From: Ptiloglossa arizonensis
Taxonomy: Eukaryota > Arthropoda > Insecta > Hymenoptera > Colletidae
Reading direction: 5' to 3'
DNA length: 64,000 bases
Assembly (NCBI RefSeq): GCF_051014685.1
Contig: NW_027478528.1
Span: forward strand, 496,001-560,000
Positions 62,301 to 64,000 of the stretch are shown here, in pieces (within the stretch, counting starts at the first letter, position 1; each line of letters begins with the position of its first letter). Both the position numbers and the translations under genes were made by a program. The notes below the pieces were generated by a model. The model saw only the letters and a program-made list of their open reading frames with translations, had not been told where the DNA came from and did not search any database.

Positions 62301-64000
62301 TAACCGGAATGGCCTAGGGAAAAAATACACATACCGTTGTAATCGGGCGAGTTTCTACTTTCAAATGCAATAGGAATTTTTGGGTTAGGTCAATCCGTTC
62401 GCGCGATATGGTAGTTTGAAGCTAAGAAATGGTTGGGAAGACAACAAATTTTTCGCAATTCTGCTGCTCCAAACGCTTAACCGGAATGGCCTAGGGAAAA
62501 AATACACTTACCGTTGTAATCTGGCGAGTTTCTACTTTCAGACGCAACATGAATTTTTGGGTTAGGTCAATCCGTTCGCGAGATATGGGTGTTTGAAGCC
62601 AAGAAATGGTTGAGAAGGCAAAAAATTTTTCGCAATTCTGCTGCTCCAATCGCTTAACCAGAATGGCCTAGGGGAAAAATACACGTACCGTTGTTATCGG
62701 GCGAGTTTCTACTTTCAGATGCAATAGGAATTTTTGGGTTAGGTCATTCCGTTCGCGAGATATGGGAGTTTGAAGACAAGAAATGGTTGAGAAGGCAAAA
62801 AATTTTTCGCAATTCTGCTGCTCCAAACGCTTAACCAGAATGGCCCAGCGAAAAAATACACATACCGTTGTAATCGGTCGACTTTCTACTTTCAGACGCA
62901 ACAGGAATTTTTGGGTTAGGTCAATCCGTTCGCGAGATATGGGAGTTTGAAGCCAAGAAATGGTTGAGAAGGCAAAAAATTTTTCGCAATTCTGCTGCTC
63001 CAAACGCTTAACCAGAATGGCCTAGGGAAAAAATACACGTACCGTTGTAATCGGGCGAGTTTCAACTTTCAGATGCAATAGGAATTTTTGGGTTAGGTCA
63101 ATCCGTTCGCGAGATATGGGAGTTTGAAGCTAAGAAATGGTTGCGAAGACAACAAATTTTTCGCAATTCTGCTGCTCCAAACGCTTAACCGGAATGGCCT
63201 AGGGAAAAAATACACATACCGTTGTAATCGGGCGAGTTTCTACTTTCAAATGCAATAGGAATTTTTGGGTTAGGTCAATCCGTTCGCGCGATATGGTAGT
63301 TTGAAGCTAAGAAATGGTTGGGAAGACAACAAATTTTTCGCAATTATGCTGCTCCAAACGCTTAACCGGAATGGCCTAGGGAAAAAATACACTTACCGTT
63401 GTAATCTGGCGAGTTTCTACTTTCAGACGCAACAGGAATTTTTGGGTTAGGTCAATCCGGTCGCGAGATATGGGAGTTTGAAGCCAAGAAATGGTTGAGA
63501 AGGCAAAAAATTTTTCGCAATTCTGCTGCTCCAAAAGCTTAACCAGAATGGTCGAGGGAAAAAATACACATACCGCTGTATTCGGACGAGTTTATACTTT
63601 CAAATGCAATAGGAATTTTTGGGTTAGGTCAATCCGTTCGCGAGATATGGGAGTTTGAAGCTAAGAAATGGTTGGGAAGACAACAAATTTTTCGCAATTC
63701 TGCTGCTCCAAACGCTTAACCGGAATGGCCTAGGGAAAAAATACACATACCGTTGTAATCGGGCGAGTTTTTACTTTTAGACGCAACTGGAATTTTTGGG
63801 TTAGGTCAATCCGTTCGCGAGATATGGGAGTTTGAATCCAAGAAATGGTTGAGAAGGCAAAAAATTTTTCGCAATTCTGCTGCTCCAAACGCTTAACCAG
63901 AATTGCCTAGGGAAAAAATACACGTGCCGTTTTAATCGGGCGAGTTTTTACTTTCAGATGCAATAGGAATTTTTGGGTTAGGTCAATCCGTTCGCGAGAT
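59305..64000 (+). repeat. 19-mer higher-order repeat running off the window (3,363 bp)
   Basis: The order starting at 59,305 starts again at 62,668, an offset of 3,363, exactly nineteen 177-bp units. From about 59,331/62,694 to 60,637/64,000 the copies look identical. They share the private changes GTTGTTATCGG, CCCAGCGAAAA, GGTTGCGAAGAC, GCAATTATGCTGC, GGTCGAGGGAAAA, CAACTGGAATTTTT and CGTGCCGTTTTAATC. Smaller 2-mer (354 bp, 58,951 and 59,305) and 5-mer (885 bp, 61,783 and 62,668) echoes lie within and beside it. Confidence 0.9.

Larger units (their letters stand above)
1..64000 (+). repeat. 177-bp tandem satellite array filling the window
   Basis: The landmark TCCGTTCGCGAG recurs at 1, 178, 355, 530, 707, 884, 1061 and so on to the last base, with spacing 177 bp (sometimes 175 or 176). 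Every monomer runs in the same direction and no non-satellite sequence interrupts the series, so both window edges lie inside the array. Units differ by diagnostic substitutions that recur in order, giving higher-order repeats of 2 to 27 monomers. A nucleosome-sized unit, A/T tracts and higher-order structure are typical of eukaryotic centromeric or pericentromeric satellites. The family name and species cannot be read from the sequence. No stretch over 300 bases falls outside the satellite. Confidence 0.98.
47146..64000 (+). repeat. Right 'alpha' subfamily domain
   Basis: CTGGCGAG, CGCGCGATATGG, TCCGGTCGCG, CTGTATTCGG (from about 48,012), the ACTTTGGCGTTGG tail and 175-bp units return in the same local order as in the left flank. 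A one-base-short unit with AGGGGAAAATACAC lies near 47,295. The domain runs off the window. No beta markers such as GCGTAGGG or CTGTAGTCGG are seen. Confidence 0.78.

Noticed and set aside
1..64000. CRISPR array or other bacterial direct-repeat system
   Set aside because: The entire unit repeats; there are no short repeats separated by unique spacers, no leader and no cas genes.
1..64000. Promoters, terminators, tRNA or rRNA genes within the monomers
   Set aside because: No tRNA-like folding segments, rRNA-like stretches or credible promoter pairs were seen; A/T tracts alone are not evidence of a promoter.

Overview
The whole 64 kb window is one uninterrupted tandem satellite array. A monomer of about 177 bp repeats head to tail roughly 361-362 times, always in the same orientation. 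I found no unique sequence, gene, RNA gene, transposable element, inversion or CRISPR array. This is typical of eukaryotic centromeric or pericentromeric heterochromatin and unlike any bacterial or archaeal locus. I cannot name the species. The hand-counted reference monomer is about 42% GC with 9 CpGs against about 7.5 expected, so CpG is not depleted; this argues weakly against a heavily methylated vertebrate or plant host and would suit an invertebrate such as an arthropod (inference, low confidence).

Monomer: taking the TCC before GTTCGCGAG as position 1, the unit carries a 17-bp motif at 4-20 resembling the CENP-B box (8 of 9 core bases), an A6T5 tract at about 50-60 in most units, a CCTAGG palindrome at about 97-102, an A6 tract at 104-109 and a T5 tract at 161-165. 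Most units are 177 bp. A recurrent class is 175 bp (two G lost after the T5 tract), and a few are 176 bp.

Layout: (1) about 1-23 kb, subfamily 'alpha', marked by CTGGCGAG, CTGTATTCGG and 175-bp units, with overlapping higher-order repeats (HORs) of 2, 4, 5, 9, 10, 12 and 25 monomers. (2) About 23-24.3 kb, a stretch of more degenerate monomers. (3) About 24.3-41.9 kb, subfamily 'beta', marked by GCGTAGGG, CTGTAGTCGG and GGTTAAGGAG, almost purely 177-bp units, built on 15-mer HORs and a nested 27-mer duplication whose junction is a hybrid monomer near 30.61 kb. (4) About 41.9-47.15 kb, a nearly perfect tandem duplication of a 2,649-bp 15-mer mixing beta and alpha units. (5) About 47.2-64 kb, alpha again, with 25/24-mer, 7-mer and 19-mer HORs; the last 1.3 kb is an apparently identical copy of sequence 3,363 bp upstream.

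No genes act together here. The biology is array evolution by unequal exchange: layered HORs, hybrid junction monomers, an ordered cassette of about seven monomers on both sides of the beta block, and a CENP-B-box-like site whose right half varies among monomers. Open frames of up to 229 codons exist only because 177 is divisible by 3; I do not regard them as genes. Identity statements are by eye, not computed.
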